Part shown: piece by piece, positions 1-13,800 of the stretch
Layout of the letters: each line of letters opens with the position of its first letter
Numbering within the stretch: the stretch's first letter is position 1
DNA from: Callipepla californica brunnescens
Lineage: Eukaryota; Chordata; Aves; Galliformes; Odontophoridae
Assembly: GCA_023055505.1 (NCBI GenBank)
Contig: JALIRH010000044.1
Coordinates: 3,906,001-3,970,000, forward strand
Length of the DNA stretch: 64,000 nt
Reading direction: 5' to 3'
Translations under genes and position numbers: made by a program
The notes under the pieces: model-generated
Databases searched by the model: none
Told to the model about the DNA's origin: nothing
What the model saw: the letters and a program-made list of their open reading frames with translations, nothing else

Positions 1-3000
1 CAAAGAAAGTCACTCTGCTGAAAAGCTTGACTGCTTGTTAAATGAACCACTCTCACAGACAATGATCTTTCTGTTACCCCCTCTGAATATTCTCTTTTGG
101 CACTAAATGAAACAAATGGACTTAACTCACATATCGCTAACAAAGTAAAGCTTTTCAGGATATTGTATTACTACCCTTCCTTCTCCAAACTGCCCAGGAA
201 GTCTTTTGGACGTTTCTCAGCATCCAAAACACAGGCACAATGAGCAGTGACCAACTGATCCATGCCGACCAGCATGTCAGCCACTGCATTCACATTTTAC
301 TGATTCTGGAGTAAAACTTAAAGATTAAATGCTAGAAAAAATGTTTGTATTTTTATACTTAAGACCCAGGAAGCATCATTACCTACTGTCAGTTTCATTC
401 TGGCATAAGCTTAGGCACTGAAACTTTAAAAAATACATTTAGGGCCTGCAGAGACGCACTATCACTGGCACTAGATTTCCAGAACCATCTTTAGAGCCAC
501 GCATGAACAGCTGTGTGCACGTGTTAAGTATCTTTCTCCCAGCTGGCATTAGCCCCCTCATGCTGTTTCTCTGCAGCATGAACTGTGGTTGTCACCAAGT
601 GGGAATCAGACCTGGTTTGCTCCGTGCCACCATTTCCTGGAGGAACCATCGGACTGCAGTTGTGCAGCAGTGACTGCCAACATGCTCCTCTGCAGAAGGC
701 AAGCCTGGACAAACTTAAGCTGGCTGAATTGCTGGGTACTTCAGGCTGTTCTGTCAAAGCTTGGATTTTAAGTTCACCACAGTGAACAAAGGCATGATAG
801 GCACCATAACCTTTTTTTTGTTCTTTACGACTGCCTGCAAGCACTTTTGGCCTAATCAGCTGGAAAGCTCAGTGTAGGGCAGAGAAATGCCAGTGTTGCC
901 ACTAGCAAACTTGAAAGAAGATATTTATTACATCTCCCTGTTTTTTCCTCCACAGCTTCTAACAGCCTTGTTTATCTACATCATCTGTGCCTTTGTTTCA
1001 CCAACTACCTTAAGCTACCTCAGAATAAAAGAAACCCACAAACAGTAGAATTGTAGCATGGCTTGGAAGCAACACCTGGGGATCATCTATCTGCTCCGGA
1101 CAGGAATATGTTCAACCTGTATTTGTACAGGGTTGCTCAGGGCATTGCCAGAAGTCTCTACAGATGGTGATTCTATAATGCCTTGGGATCTTTATAGTGC
1201 TCCATGTTTCAACATGGGAAGATATTCCTTTCATGGCCAAGTGAAATTTCTATTTTTGTAGCTTATGATCCTTGTTCTTTTCACTGTGCACCTTGGAGCC
1301 TGGCTCCACCATCTCCATGGACCTTCTTAAAGGCAGTAATTACTTTCCCACCTGTGCCTTCCTCTGCTTCAGACGCCCTCATCCCTCCTTCACCCCCAGC
1401 ACCTGAGCAGCCTGGTGACAGCCACTCCCTCTTTCTGCGTGCATGAACTCAGAATATGTGTGAACTATAGAGCAGTACTAAAGCAGGAGCTGGGCAACTA
1501 CCCTACAGATGGAAACAACAACTCTTTACACCTGCAAGCCAGACTCTTCCTGATTTCCAACGGGCCTCCCATGCCACCTTTTGATCAGCTTCTCCTTCCC
1601 CAGGAGCCCCAGGCCCACAGCTGCAAGAGCTGCTCCCCATCAGCAGCCCCAGCCCCAGCCAGCAGAGGGATCAGTTTATGCACCTAAGGGCATGTGACCG
1701 CATCAACCCACAGAGCTGGGTGCATCCCTGACTGAGAGCACAGCCAGAAATGTGATACCTGGTGATCATTTTTCTCATTTCACTACAAACAAAACACTAG
1801 ATAAGAGACAGTTAAGGTTTTGTTTAGAAAACTGAGATACAAGATAAGTGTTTAAGAATGAATGGACACAGACTACAATGACTAGAGCACATATTTTGGT
1901 CACGGTTCATAGTTAAGAGTAAACACCAAGATATTTGCCTGTGTGCTTTTAGGCTTTATGGTTAAAAATAGCTTGGTACATGAACATAAGTAATCAGAGA
2001 TTGTCAGATCTGCATGTTGCTTTTTTTAATACTCAAAATTCACTATTATGGGGAATAGGCTTTTCAGCACTACTACAGAACTGATGTTTCCCTTTTCTGT
2101 TTATTTGAAGTGTATGTACATGAGCACACACACACACAGCATTCACTTTGTTTGCAACACAGATGACCATCAAAGTATATTTTCTGCAGATCACCATCTA
2201 GCATTATTCTACAGTTTCCAACTGAGAAAGATTAATAAGCATCCCATCTGTTCACATATCAAGCAACACAATAAAAGTGACAATATGGACAACAACTATG
2301 AGGTTTATTTTAGTACCACGCTTACAGGCAAACCATTTGGACAGAAAAAGAAACAAGGATTAGCTATTAATCACTTAGGAAAAATGTGCCCAAAGTTGAG
2401 AAGAAAAGTGTTACTACTAATTATAAGCTTTGTACACCAAGATTATCATCTCTTCACACATGAATTTAAGAAAAATGCAGGCACTAGAAAGGGCTTGATA
2501 AGATATTTTACAAAATAAAGAACAGCTAAAGTAGCAATACTGCCAACAGAGGAGTTAGGGCAGTTCTCTTTGTGAGGACTATGCGCGGAGGTGGAACCAG
2601 AGCAGCCTGATGCTGTCAGCTCAGCCTCCTGGAGGAGTTCACACCCAGAGTCTTAGCATAAAAACCTACGGCAGAAGCAAAGCGCTATGCATGGTTGGCT
2701 GTTCTGGAAATAGACAGTGAACTGGAGTATTCCTTGTGTTACACAGACCGGGGATGTTTTCTAGCACACAAAGAGAGACTTGCTCTCATGCCTGCTGCAT
2801 TCACTGAGCTCGCACACCAATTTTCATACCAACTAAGGAAAATCTAAGCTCTGTTTTCAAAAACTATCGCAATTCTCATTCACTTTGATTTAACAGTTCA
2901 AATTCAAATTGGGTATATCATAGAAAGATAAAAATATTACCACTTATTTCCCATATTTTTTGAGTCAATGTACTGGCAATGTACTCTACCCATCACCAAG

Positions 3001-6000
3001 TGGTCCTGAGCTTCTGGGCATCACTTTCAAATTCTAAGTCCATAAGTTTCTGAAAACAATACAAGTCACAGTTGATCAATGCTGCAGTTCTGCCACAAGA
3101 TACAATTTCTTTTACAAGATACGTAGTACTAAATTGCACCCTATCTTTGGTGTATATATACAGCATAAACTCCTCAGTGAAATACATCTGGAGTTCCAAG
3201 TTTTAAGAAAGAGTTGGGACAGAAGAGGAGTAGGATATTCCAAACACTTTTTCCCTGAAGATTTCATCTACTACTGAATTATAATGAGCTGGAAAAAGCT
3301 ACAGCAAGGGAAGTTCTAAACACTAAATGAACTGCAACCTCTACCACACAGAAAAATATAAAGAGATAAATGCTAAGTATTTCTGAAGTGCCACAAAACA
3401 TTAGCGAGCATTTGTATTCCTACACATAAAAGATAAACTACAATAAAAAGAAAACATTAACCATTTTAAGTTAACGTTCCTGACATCCAGTTTTTAGTCT
3501 TAAGTAAAGCACTGCCTTGCCAGAAAAGCATTTCTTCACAAATAGTATTTAAAGAAAGAAGAAACACAAACAGTCATCAATGCCACATCTTCAGCCTCAA
3601 CTCAAAAGATTACATGCTTTACAATAAGGGCCCCCTTATTGATACTCACTTGCTTTGAAAGGATAAATGCAGAGAGATGTAGAAGAGAACCTCCATCCAC
3701 AGCAAGTTAATGCCTCAAAACTTTTAGACCGACACTTACTGCCTAACAGAGAGGCAGAGACGAATTTGAGCAGTGGGCCCAGCTGAACCTAATGAGGTTC
3801 AATAAATCTAAGTGCAAGGTCTGCACCTGGGTAACAGCAACCCCTACAATCAGTACCAGCTGGAGGATTTAAGGGCGGAGCACAGCCCTGCCGAAGACTT
3901 GGGGATACTGGTGGATGTGAGCCAGTAATGTGCTCTTGCAGCCCAGAAAGCCTGGAGTGCACCAAAAGAAGCATGGTCAGGAGAGCGAGGGAGGTGATCC
4001 TGCTCCTCTATATGTGTACAGAAAAGAAGGGACAAACTTTTTAGCAGGGGCTGTTGTGATAGGACAAGGAGAAGGGGTTTCAAAATAAAAGAGGGGCAAT
4101 TTAGACTGGATATATGAAAGAGGTTTGTGTTTTTTGTTGTTGTTTTTTTTTTCTTTACAATCAGGCTGGCACAAATCACCTGGAGAAGTGGTGGGTGCCC
4201 CATCCCTGGAGCCAGGCTGGATGGGGGTGAGCAGCTGAAGGAGCTGTAGGTGGCCCTGTTCACTACAGGGTGTTGGACCAAATGCCCCCTTTAAGGGTCT
4301 CTTCCAACTCAAGGAAGTTTTATGATTCTAACAAGTACTCATCTCCAATTCTTTTTGGCCTCCACAGTGCATTCAATGACAATAAACAGCTTTTTCAGGA
4401 TGCTCATAGGTAACAGCAGCAGAAGACTCCATTTGCACATGTTTGTTTGTTTTTTTAGCAAGTATCTCTCAGCACAAGAAGTCTGTCCACTTGCACTGCA
4501 TTGCTCTTCTAATCTGTGAATCTTCGTGCACGTGCACAACTGATAGCAACACTCACTCCATCAGCCTCCTTGTCTTCCTATCTCTTAACAGTACACTCGT
4601 TGGCTTAGATACAAGGGAATAAATCAGGCTGAAAAATAGTCCACAAGGAAGATTTTTTTTTCCACCTGCCTCAGTTAGTTCCTTGATCTATTTTGCAACA
4701 CAGCAGCCAGAACAGGGTAACAGTGAGGAAAAAGACTGCTTAAGCTAGATAGCCACTGAATGTGAAACTATACCGTGATACTACAGAAATAGAAACACTT
4801 GTAATTGCTTTGAAAACAAGGATTTTATCAACCAGTTTACCGATACTGGAGTCACTGTTAAGAATAACAGTGCACACACCATAACAAATACTCATGTATT
4901 TTCACACAAATAAATCAACTACATGGAGCAGCATCAGCTTATTTGTAAAATATGTATATATAAAAAACGATCCTTTCACAAGGAGAACCAGAAAGGCCTT
5001 CATCAAGTTTAAAGGTAAGATTTTCATCTCAATCTAAATAAGGTAATTATTGAAAAAGATTTGAAAATTACATATTTGGATGCTTAATTCAGCAACGTGA
5101 AGATTATTCTTCAGAATCTGAGTGTGCTCTGATGAACTTCACAGCAGGAAAGCAGTACAAGTAGCTTCAATTGGATTTTTAAAGAGCCTTCAAGAACCAA
5201 GAAATCTTCCCATAACGTAAACATATTTCTGCAGATTTTGAATGAAGAACTAAAGGTTTATTGGTTTTTTCTTAAGAAAACATTTACAGCAAGAAAACTT
5301 TCAGTCTTTATTAAAAGCCTACGATGAAAAGCAGATTGATTGGCAAAAAATGTATCAATAAACATTACATACATAAAAAAATATATTCTAAAGAACACTG
5401 TAAGCACACAACACTTTTTCCCCCCCATGGGTGAAGGGGAGGAAGAGAATGAAGTTTAAGAAATGGCATGCCATACTCTTAATTACACTATCAAGGAGGT
5501 CAATTAATCATTAAGCATTAATCAAGAACACTGGACAAAGCTTCAGAAAGGAAGAGGTACGTATACATGTATTTTCTGTGCATCTTCTAAAGCGTAACCA
5601 TTCAAATAATTTAGACAGTTGAGAGGGGGGAAAAAATACAAAGGGAACAGATAACCAAGTAGCTAAAAGAAAACACGAGCAATAATTTCTGTTATGTTGC
5701 AAACAGCAAATGAATTCAGACATCAATATCCACAAACATTTGTTTATTGCCTATATTTAGGGTAACAGACAATGTAACAAGTTCACCTGAAGAATTTGGA
5801 AGGTTGTTGCCTGTGCTCTCCTACACAGCCAACCAAAGCTTTCCTCCCTAATGAACTTTCAGTTACTGCAAGTTAAAACATAAAAGCCACACAAAAAAGG
5901 GCAGCTGTACTTCTTCCTGGAACAAGAAGTCCCAAACCACAAAATTCAATACCAGAGTATTTTTTTCTAATGTTGCTGACCTAGAAATCTCCATGAAGTA

Positions 6001-7199
6001 CATGGCACTTCACAAGATTACTTTGAATCTTGTAAATCAGAGGCAGTTCGGGACAGAAAGAGCTTGGGAGACTGGAGGACACTATTAACATTTTTTCCTT
6101 CTCAAAGATAAGGCAACAATTTCACACAGCATTCTCTTCAACTCTGGATTATTTTTGGTCAATAGCGGTTTAATTCTTCCTTCTCTGTCACATCTTCACC
6201 CAATTGGCCCTGGAAACTGCCAGGATCTGACAGTGGGGCTGGAATGTGCCTGGTGCACGTATGGGCATCACATGCATTGCAGCACTCCCTACCAGAATCA
6301 GGCATTTCCATCAGAGCTTCTTGGCATTCAAATTCTTAAGGGATGAAACTGAGAACATAGAACCAGTGACCGTCCCACATCAATTTCCCTTCTTTGCTGT
6401 AGCTTTTGCTCTAACCAGCCTATGTACACACCTTTGAATCAAGTGGGGAATGACAAGATGGCTGCCCCCACACGTTGAGATCAAAGCACGAGCCTACTCA
6501 AAATTCAACCCATTTTTCCTTGCTATTATTGAAGGAGGAGTTTCCCTTTGTTATACACAAGGGATACTCAAACTCATCAGTAAGCTCACTTGGATGCTAT
6601 CCTTAACCAGGTTGGGCCCTGTTTCTCCTCATGTAGTAACACTCTGAACGAGTACAAAGTTATCTATCCACCATATCTGCAGACATACAGATAAAGCGAG
6701 ATGCATTAACACGTCTACCCTAGAAGCACCTCTGCTGGCACCTCCAGAAGGCAGTGTCTCAGCACCTCAGCTGTGTGCCATTACAGCCAAGTGCACCTGT
6801 ACACAGAAGCCAGCTGTAAGGTAAGCTTGCTAAATGCTACAAGGGCATGCCCGGGAGGCAAGCAATACTTGCCACCCACAAACCAGTATAGCACCCTTTG
6901 TATTATCAGATAGGCCAAAGCACAGAGTTTTGGGACTGTCTGAAAGACTTCAAAGCCTGCTCTGCTATGATACAGAAATCCAAAGCGATGCTTTCTCGCA
7001 GTGTGGAAGGGGGAACAAAACAATCGGATGGGACTCGTATCTGTGGGTTATCAGCAGTGCCTAGGCCACACTTTGCTGCTGGAAGCACTGCACAGAGCAG
7101 AGCATAAGAAGACAGGCTTCGGGAGCCAAGCTGGATGCTGCTAATGGCACTTTGCAAAGAAAACCTGCAAAGAGACAGCTCGCTCCTTCTACGAGGAAT
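1..7199. other. AT-rich non-coding stretch, probably MAPK8 first-intron sequence
   Basis: I see no coding exon on either strand that I recognise. The longest open frames (for example 2048-2518 plus and 3850-4281 minus) show no family resemblance and lack convincing splice sites at their ends. If the CpG island to the right is the leftward MAPK8 promoter, this stretch would be its first intron; that is inference from synteny. It contains one degraded CR1 copy at about 3740-4330. Otherwise I see only ordinary AT-rich sequence with short A/T runs. Confidence 0.4.
3740..4330 (+). mobile_element. CR1 non-LTR retrotransposon fragment, 3' part, internally deleted
   Basis: The stretch starting around the bases for 'cagtgggcccagctgaacc' and continuing through 'gcagcccagaaagcctgg' and 'gagggaggtgatcctgct' follows the 3' part of avian CR1. 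The 3' end is recognisable from 'gtctcttccaactc' and a closing 'ttatgattcta'. Between about 4010 and 4150 the match jumps, consistent with an internal deletion, and a T-rich insertion sits at about 4126-4152. Frames are broken, so the copy is dead. Orientation is plus, 3' end at the right. Confidence 0.85.
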
Positions 7200-8110
7200 A
7201 CGAGAACTAAACGGCAGAAGAATCAACGGCATTGCCCACCTCCCCCAGGCCCTACGATCGGAGCGGTTACGGGAAGCGTTTGCTGCTCCAGGAGGCGTTT
7301 TGAAGGCAAGGTCATGGAAGTTCAGCACCTCCCCGCACCGAGCTGCTGCCCCCCGCCCGGGGAAGAGGAGGAGCCCGGCGCCGAGCCCGCTGCCCCTCCT
7401 GTCACACCAACAAAGACGGCCCCGCCATTATCCGCCCAGGCACCACCGACCTTCCCCCGCACCGCCGGGCCGAGGCGGAGCCCAGCGCGGGGAAAGCCCC
7501 GGCTCGCCCCGCGGTTAGGGCAGGGCAGGGCCCGGCCCCGCCGAGCTCGCCGCCGCCCGGCCCACCGCCCTCGCGCCGGAACGTAAACAAAGCGGCGAGG
7601 CCGAGCCCGGCCCCCGCACCGCTGCCGCTCCCGGGAGCGCCGCCCGCCTCCCGGCCCTGCTTCCCAAACGCCGCCGCCTCCACCCCCGCAGCCCCAAGCA
7701 CGGCGCTCACCGCGTCCCGTCGCCTCCTGCCTCGGCCGCTGAATAATGAGCCGGGGCCGGGCCGCGCACACGCACGGCGCTCCGCCCGCCCGGCGCGGCT
7801 GCGGCTGCCCGCCCCCTCCGCGCGCCCCGCCCCGCCCCGCCCCCGCCGCCCCGGAGCCGCCCCTGTGGGCAGGGGCCGGGGGAGGCCGCGGGCTGCTGGT
7901 GGCGGCTCGTTATGCCCTGTGTTGTACCCTGTACCCGGGCCTGCCGTGGCAAAATTGCGTTTTTCAGGTGTTTGCCTTCACGCTCCCCGCCGGCGCTTTG
8001 GCAGCCGACCTTGGCACTCGTGCGTCCGTTTCCTAGCGCTCGCAGGCATCCTGCACGGCCTTGGCGGTGCCTGCCTTCCCCCTGCACGCCTGGCAGGCAC
8101 GGCCGCGCTT
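7200..8110. promoter_or_regulatory. MAPK8: CpG island promoter, probably of MAPK8 (leftward)
   Basis: CpG density rises abruptly at about 7195 and falls after about 8110; the core (about 7320-7910) is extremely GC-rich while the flanks are AT-rich. This is the signature of a vertebrate housekeeping promoter. Vertebrate synteny places MAPK8 (JNK1) head to head with FRMPD2, and the FRMPD2-type gene here runs rightward from 25.4 kb, so the island fits the MAPK8 start firing to the left. No MAPK8 coding exon is inside the window, so the assignment rests on neighbourhood, not on protein. Long open frames across the island are by-products of GC content. Confidence 0.6.
7711..7800 (-). other. MAPK8: Putative non-coding first exon of MAPK8 (right boundary approximate)
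   Basis: On the minus strand a strong donor (GTGAGC, complement of 7705-7710) follows GC-rich sequence inside the CpG island, which is what a 5' untranslated first exon spliced leftward would look like. The exon's 5' limit is not visible; 7800 is a placeholder. No coding is claimed. The alternative is a chance donor-like string in GC-rich DNA. Confidence 0.35.
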
Positions 8111-10823
8111 TATCTCGTTGCTGGGTGTCTGGAGCGGTGTAACATCTGCCTGTTCTGTATCTGGATTGGCACTGTGTCTCTAAATTTTACCTGTGAGATT
8201 TTGAGCTATACATTACCACCTTTTGGCTCTTGGCATCTCTTGTTGGTACTCTGCTTTGGTATTCCAATATTCTGTTTGTTATTCTTCCCTTCCTTTCCCT
8301 TCCCTCCTCTTTTTTTCCTTTTCTTCCAGCAATACCCCTGTGAACAGACTCCATGCCTTGAAGCCATGTCAGTATGGCTGAAACAAGCCTTTGTATACGT
8401 ACACTGCATGGTACTAAAAAAGACCTTCTGAACAGTATTTAAAAATACACAAAATCTGCCACTTAGGCACAGAGCACAGTAAAATGGACATTTCACATCC
8501 TACTCACTGTCAAACTTGGAATGGCTTATGCCACATTTTTTGAAGGTTCGAAATAATGCAGTGAGATTATATTTCCACATTGCTGTTAGAAAGAATAGAT
8601 TTCTACCTAGCGAAGATGCTGCTTCAGGATGTTTCAGTCTTACCCGCTACTGTGGTGTCAAAAGCTTCACTTCAACAATATACTAAACACATGCCCATTT
8701 AATGGAAATATCTGCACTCTCTGACCCTAAAATTCTCAATTTAAGCAAGCCCATTTCAATCCCATGAGTTAGAAGTAGTTCCTTTACAGTTCCCTACAGA
8801 CATATACATGATGATTTATAGGAAAATAAAATAAAACAAAACTGTTGCACAGACTGCCTCCAGGTCTCCCAGCTAGGCTGTGAGCATGTTACCAAGGTAG
8901 CCTCTCCCATGTCACCACCCATCATTTGCATGAGACAGTCCCAGAACTGACTTAGCCAGCTTTTAGGTTTGACGCTTCTTGTGGAATTATGTTAGCTCGT
9001 GGTCAGACATTGCATTCCCTGTCATGTTTATGCATGGCAAAGGCGAAACTCAGCTTGGCAGAAGTACAAGTAGTCTGGGTAGATCATACCCATCTTCACC
9101 TGCAGACAGGCTGGCCTTGCTGATTTTGGCTGATGCAGGTCATGGTACCTTCACATGATTCTTTCTGTTGGCAAAAAGATCTCCACTGAAAGAACAAGGT
9201 GGGGTGAATCGTGTTCAGCCGCTATGAGTATTTGCAACAAGGCTGGTGGTCCTGCAGGTCACCGATGTCAATCTTTGTCTTATGGGGAGAGTTACTGCTC
9301 CTGATGATCATACATCAGGTAAAATCACATTAAAATTTGCAAGTAAAGAAGGATATCGGTCCCTTTAAGGTTAAAAAAAATTGGTGCTTTGGTTAGGATT
9401 CAAATTTGTCATATTTATTTCACAGGGCACAATCAAAATCTCATTAAGATTTTATAGTCTTCAAAGTTGGCACTTCTCAACAGAGAGGCATTTCTAAGTG
9501 ACTTTTTAACTCCTCAGTTTGGCTGTCCAAGCAGCATTAGTCTTGGATTTGGATTGCTGCTTTAAATTATGCAGTTGCTGAGTGTTTAATAAATGTTTTT
9601 ATAGAAAAAGAGTGCCAGAAAAATCTGAATTATGTCAAAATACTGCAATCTTTCTCACTTCCAAACATAGGCATGGTATGTTTATGAACATCATATTAAA
9701 ACGTTTAGATTCAGCAGTCATTAAATTGCATTAGGAATGTAGCTTTGACATTTCTGAGTATTTTCATTAAGTTCCTATCAATTGCCACATCCTTGGTAGT
9801 AAACGCTGTTATATCACACTGATACTTACAAACTGCAAAACAAACAGTTTGGGCTGAAATCTCTGGAGTCAAAGCAATGGATCTCAGTATCTGACCCAAA
9901 TTTCATAGATAAAAATATAAGAAATTAGACACTGGCATAAAATTCATTTCAAAACTACATAAAACTCTTATTTTTGCCCACAGAATTTCAACAGTAAGGT
10001 ATGATTTATTTTTGCACTGAAATGGACTGCTATAATATATGCAGTAACCCAGTAGGCTTCAGCTGAGTGGGTCTGTGGTGAGCAGATAGTATGTAGCCAC
10101 TCCTTAAAGCACAATAGCTGTTTTGCAAGTAAATATTTAATTATGCCTGCAGTCATTTTAGACAAGCTGGAAATAGAAACAAGATATTCTAGGCATGCCT
10201 GGAGCATGAGCAAGATAGCAACATTTAGATAAACAGGCAAAGAACTGCATGCATTGATTTCTTACAAAATCATTTCAGTTATCTATTTTAAGACATTTTT
10301 TTTTTTTTTGCAAGAACGGTCCATTCAAGCTTTTTTCTTCACAACCAATTTTCAGCAAATTGCGTTGCAAAAAGTTGAAATTCATCAACTTCTCAGCCTG
10401 AGCCACCTGTGCAAATCAGCCACTGTAGGTCTATCATTTTTTTTATTTTAAATATTCATAGATCATCATCACGTAGGCACCTAGGTATCTTGCAGCAGTG
10501 AAAGCCATCTGCTGGAAATGAATGAAACAAAGCATCTCCTCATCTCATTCTGATTTCAAGAGATCAGCAGGAACTGTTGGTACCCAGGGGGCCAATTTTC
10601 CCATGCTATCACTTGATAAGTCTCAGCCAGAATCAACATCCATGTCTTCTCATGAAAACAAGTTGATAAGTATTGTTTGCTAAGGGAGATAACACAGATG
10701 CAAGGCCTGGACTTCAAAACATGTTAGTGAATTCCAGAACATAAATGCTTACATGAAGTAAATAAAATAGTTTGGTAATATCTTTGCTTAAGCATCTTTC
10801 TACTGCTGCTTGTGGCATAAAAA

Positions 10824-10853
10824 TCCCATTTCATACAAGAAAGTGAAATGGGA
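10824..10853. repeat. Perfect 10-bp inverted repeat with 10-base loop
   Basis: TCCCATTTCA at 10824-10833 is followed after ten bases by its exact reverse complement TGAAATGGGA at 10844-10853. It could fold as a hairpin. Nothing around it shows a function. Confidence 0.8.
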
Positions 10854-13800
10854 AATTTCCAGAAACTAACCAAAATCAAACTGAAGAAATGCTAAAGTAG
10901 TATTAAAAAACGAGCCAAGAATCACATCCTCTAATTGTTGATAAGTTTAGCAGGCATTAAAACCATGTAGATCAAAATGTATGTAATACAGCTATTAGCA
11001 AATCAACTATAAGCAAATAATTAAGGTTTTTTGTAAGTTATCAAGACCAGTCGAGTAGTTGCTGGCTTTGGCAAATACGACAGAGGGAAAGCAGCCACCA
11101 TGGGGCACCATGCGACAGGCTATAAACATGACTATGAGCGTGGGACCATGATCATGGGATACTTAGCTCAGTAGAAGTGACCTTTCTGTCTGTTCAACCA
11201 ATTAACTGTGGTCTCTGAAATGTCAATAACCCCATTAACCCCTTCTTCTCTGATCCTGCAAAGTTCTGTCAGAGTTGCCATCCTTCAAGGAGCTGGCACA
11301 TCGAGTAAACTGGCAGCAAAGTATGGACAGTCAGAGAGGCATGCCCACCCAACTGGAATTATTGTGAGTGGTGATGGTGAGTTCACAGGGCTGGATTCTG
11401 GCAATACATTCTCTCTGTCACAACCAAAAATATGTTTTTATCATTTTGATCCCTTCAACTGTTGTAGAAAAAAATATTTTCACTCCACAAATAAAGTGTT
11501 AATCTGATATACAAATGTATATCTAAATGTATGCAGGCTTCTTTGTGGTAGCCAAGAACAAACTAAAAATAGAATCTCTTTTCCAAGAGAGAGAAGAGAG
11601 ATTTTTTTCCTTCTAACTGTAATTGCTGCAGCAAATGGCTATTTTAAATGAAACTATTCATGATGCATACACATGGCATTTCATTGCTGTATTCCAGAAA
11701 CCTACAAAGAAATTTTAGTCTTCTTTTTCCCTCGGATTAATGGCATGAATTTACAGTTCTTATTTAGAGAGTGACTCCATAGCAGCCTGTGAACATTTAG
11801 CTGTTAAAGGATGTCAGCTTGTACCTTATATCTTGAACTACTTGCTTCACAGTTTTCCTTCTTATATCCTAGAAAGATGTCTTAAAAGACATCTCATAGG
11901 AATATTGCCTATCACTGAATTACTTACAGGATCAGCAGAGCTGCTATCAGGTATCATAAACATGAGCTACATATGCAATTATGTCTTATTGCCTCACACC
12001 GTAACTCAAGAGCAGTGAAAGAATCAAAAGGAAATTAAACAGATTGTTTTAAAAATGAGGTTTCAATTGGGTCTTACCCATTCACAGATCCTTCTGAAGA
12101 TTTAGAAACTCCCAGGGGTCTGATGCAGCCTTTGCCGACTGTTGTTCTTAAGGAAAAGCAGTTAGTGTTACTAGAGGCAGGTAAGAATTGATTTATGCTG
12201 TCTTTCTGCCTACTTCAAATACAAATTAAAAATGAACAAACAAACAGCAAGAAAACACCACCCTCAGGTTAGTGCTTTTTTGATTACCTTAGGAATTATT
12301 TCTCAGAGAGAAACAGTGTTCAGCTATACGTATTACATATTGGCTTGTATTTTCCTTCACAGCTGAGATCAGGGCTACAAAAATCCAACCAGGTGTCTCA
12401 TGAAAACAATGAAGTGAAACAACCCTGACTGCAAAGACCAGAATAAGAGCATAGACTCACATCCCTACATTACTTTGCTAACCTAAATATAGATGACTGG
12501 ATCAACTCCAATCTGCTTAGAAACCACATGGAAACAAATCTTTAAGTTGTATATATACAGCGTACAGGGATGATGCATGGAAATTTGATATCAGAAGTAA
12601 TTAGATTCTTCTGTATGACTTTGAGCAGACTTGAAACAAAAAGAGAGATTCTCTGTTGTTTTTTTAAGGTTTGAGTGATCTCCATTTAGCTCTGACCATT
12701 CAAACAGTGTATGGTTCATTCCATGGGACTCTGAAATAAAAACTGCTGAAATTCAACAGAAGCACTGTGAGTCTTCACTTTTTCATAGAAACCCCACGTT
12801 TGACCTGTGATTGTAGTACTAACATCCTGCGTGTACCATCATCAGCTGAGAAGTAAATAATAATCCTCACCTTTATGTAAACTTTAAGAGCTTCCCACAC
12901 TTCAGCTTCTGTGGGATGAAAAGGCATTAATGCCAGAGAATAATTGGATTCTAACCCTTGCCAGGTCTCAGAAAGCTGGACAGAGCATAAGGGGAGATCC
13001 TAAGCCTCCATCCAGCAGTTCCTTCACTAGGATAAATGGTCTCTCATCTTGTTAACCTTCTTGCATAGTGAGCTAGTTACATAAACTTTACCACTATCAC
13101 AAAAGCATCATCTCTGCACAATAGAGGATACGGTAGGTGAACGGAATGAATTCAGATGAAGCTCTCATATTGTCTCAATTTGTGAGCCTGAAATATCCCT
13201 TTAGTTCAGACCAGTGCAAGGTGAACGTTACTCTAACATGCTTCATTTGAATGACTATTTAGAATCAAGAAGGAACCATGGTTAAGAATTAGATTTCACA
13301 AATCCATACAATGGCTCACATCAACAAAGCTACCACAGTTTTGCACCGGTGTTGATAGGTCAGAACCAGGACCATATTTTCACAAGAAGAATGGTAGTAG
13401 AGTGTTTTCTTAAAGCAATGGAGTATAAATTACTTTGTCACTTTGATTAGTTAATGAAATCAACATTTCTACCTGACTTAATGGGAGCATATTCACAGAA
13501 GACGTTATTTCTAGAAAAATGATTCAACAAGCCACATGCCCTATTAACTCCACAAACAGCATTATACACACGTCTACTTAAATCAGATTTGGTGGCTATA
13601 AATGCACCCTAATAAATAACTCCATGTCTCTTTCTCATTCGTTACCTGGAGAAAGAGCAGCCACAAACTTCTGTGTTGATTTTTCCTGCTAGTATGACTG
13701 TCTTGGGTGATCAGGCTGGATACATTCTGAGGTGCATCAATGCTCAGAGTTTCTCTTTATCATCAATGGCCTTTAGCTGATCTGTTGGTATTTGGATCCA

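Noticed and set aside
2048..2518. 156-codon open frame on the plus strand
   Set aside because: No family resemblance, no splice context and ordinary AT-rich composition; expected by chance in 64 kb.
7152..8142. Several overlapping open frames on both strands in the CpG island
   Set aside because: GC-rich DNA has few stop codons; the products are Pro/Arg/Ala/Gly-rich with no domain resemblance and overlap one another.
11208..11507. 99-codon open frame upstream of the gene
   Set aside because: No recognised domain, no supporting splice or promoter signal.
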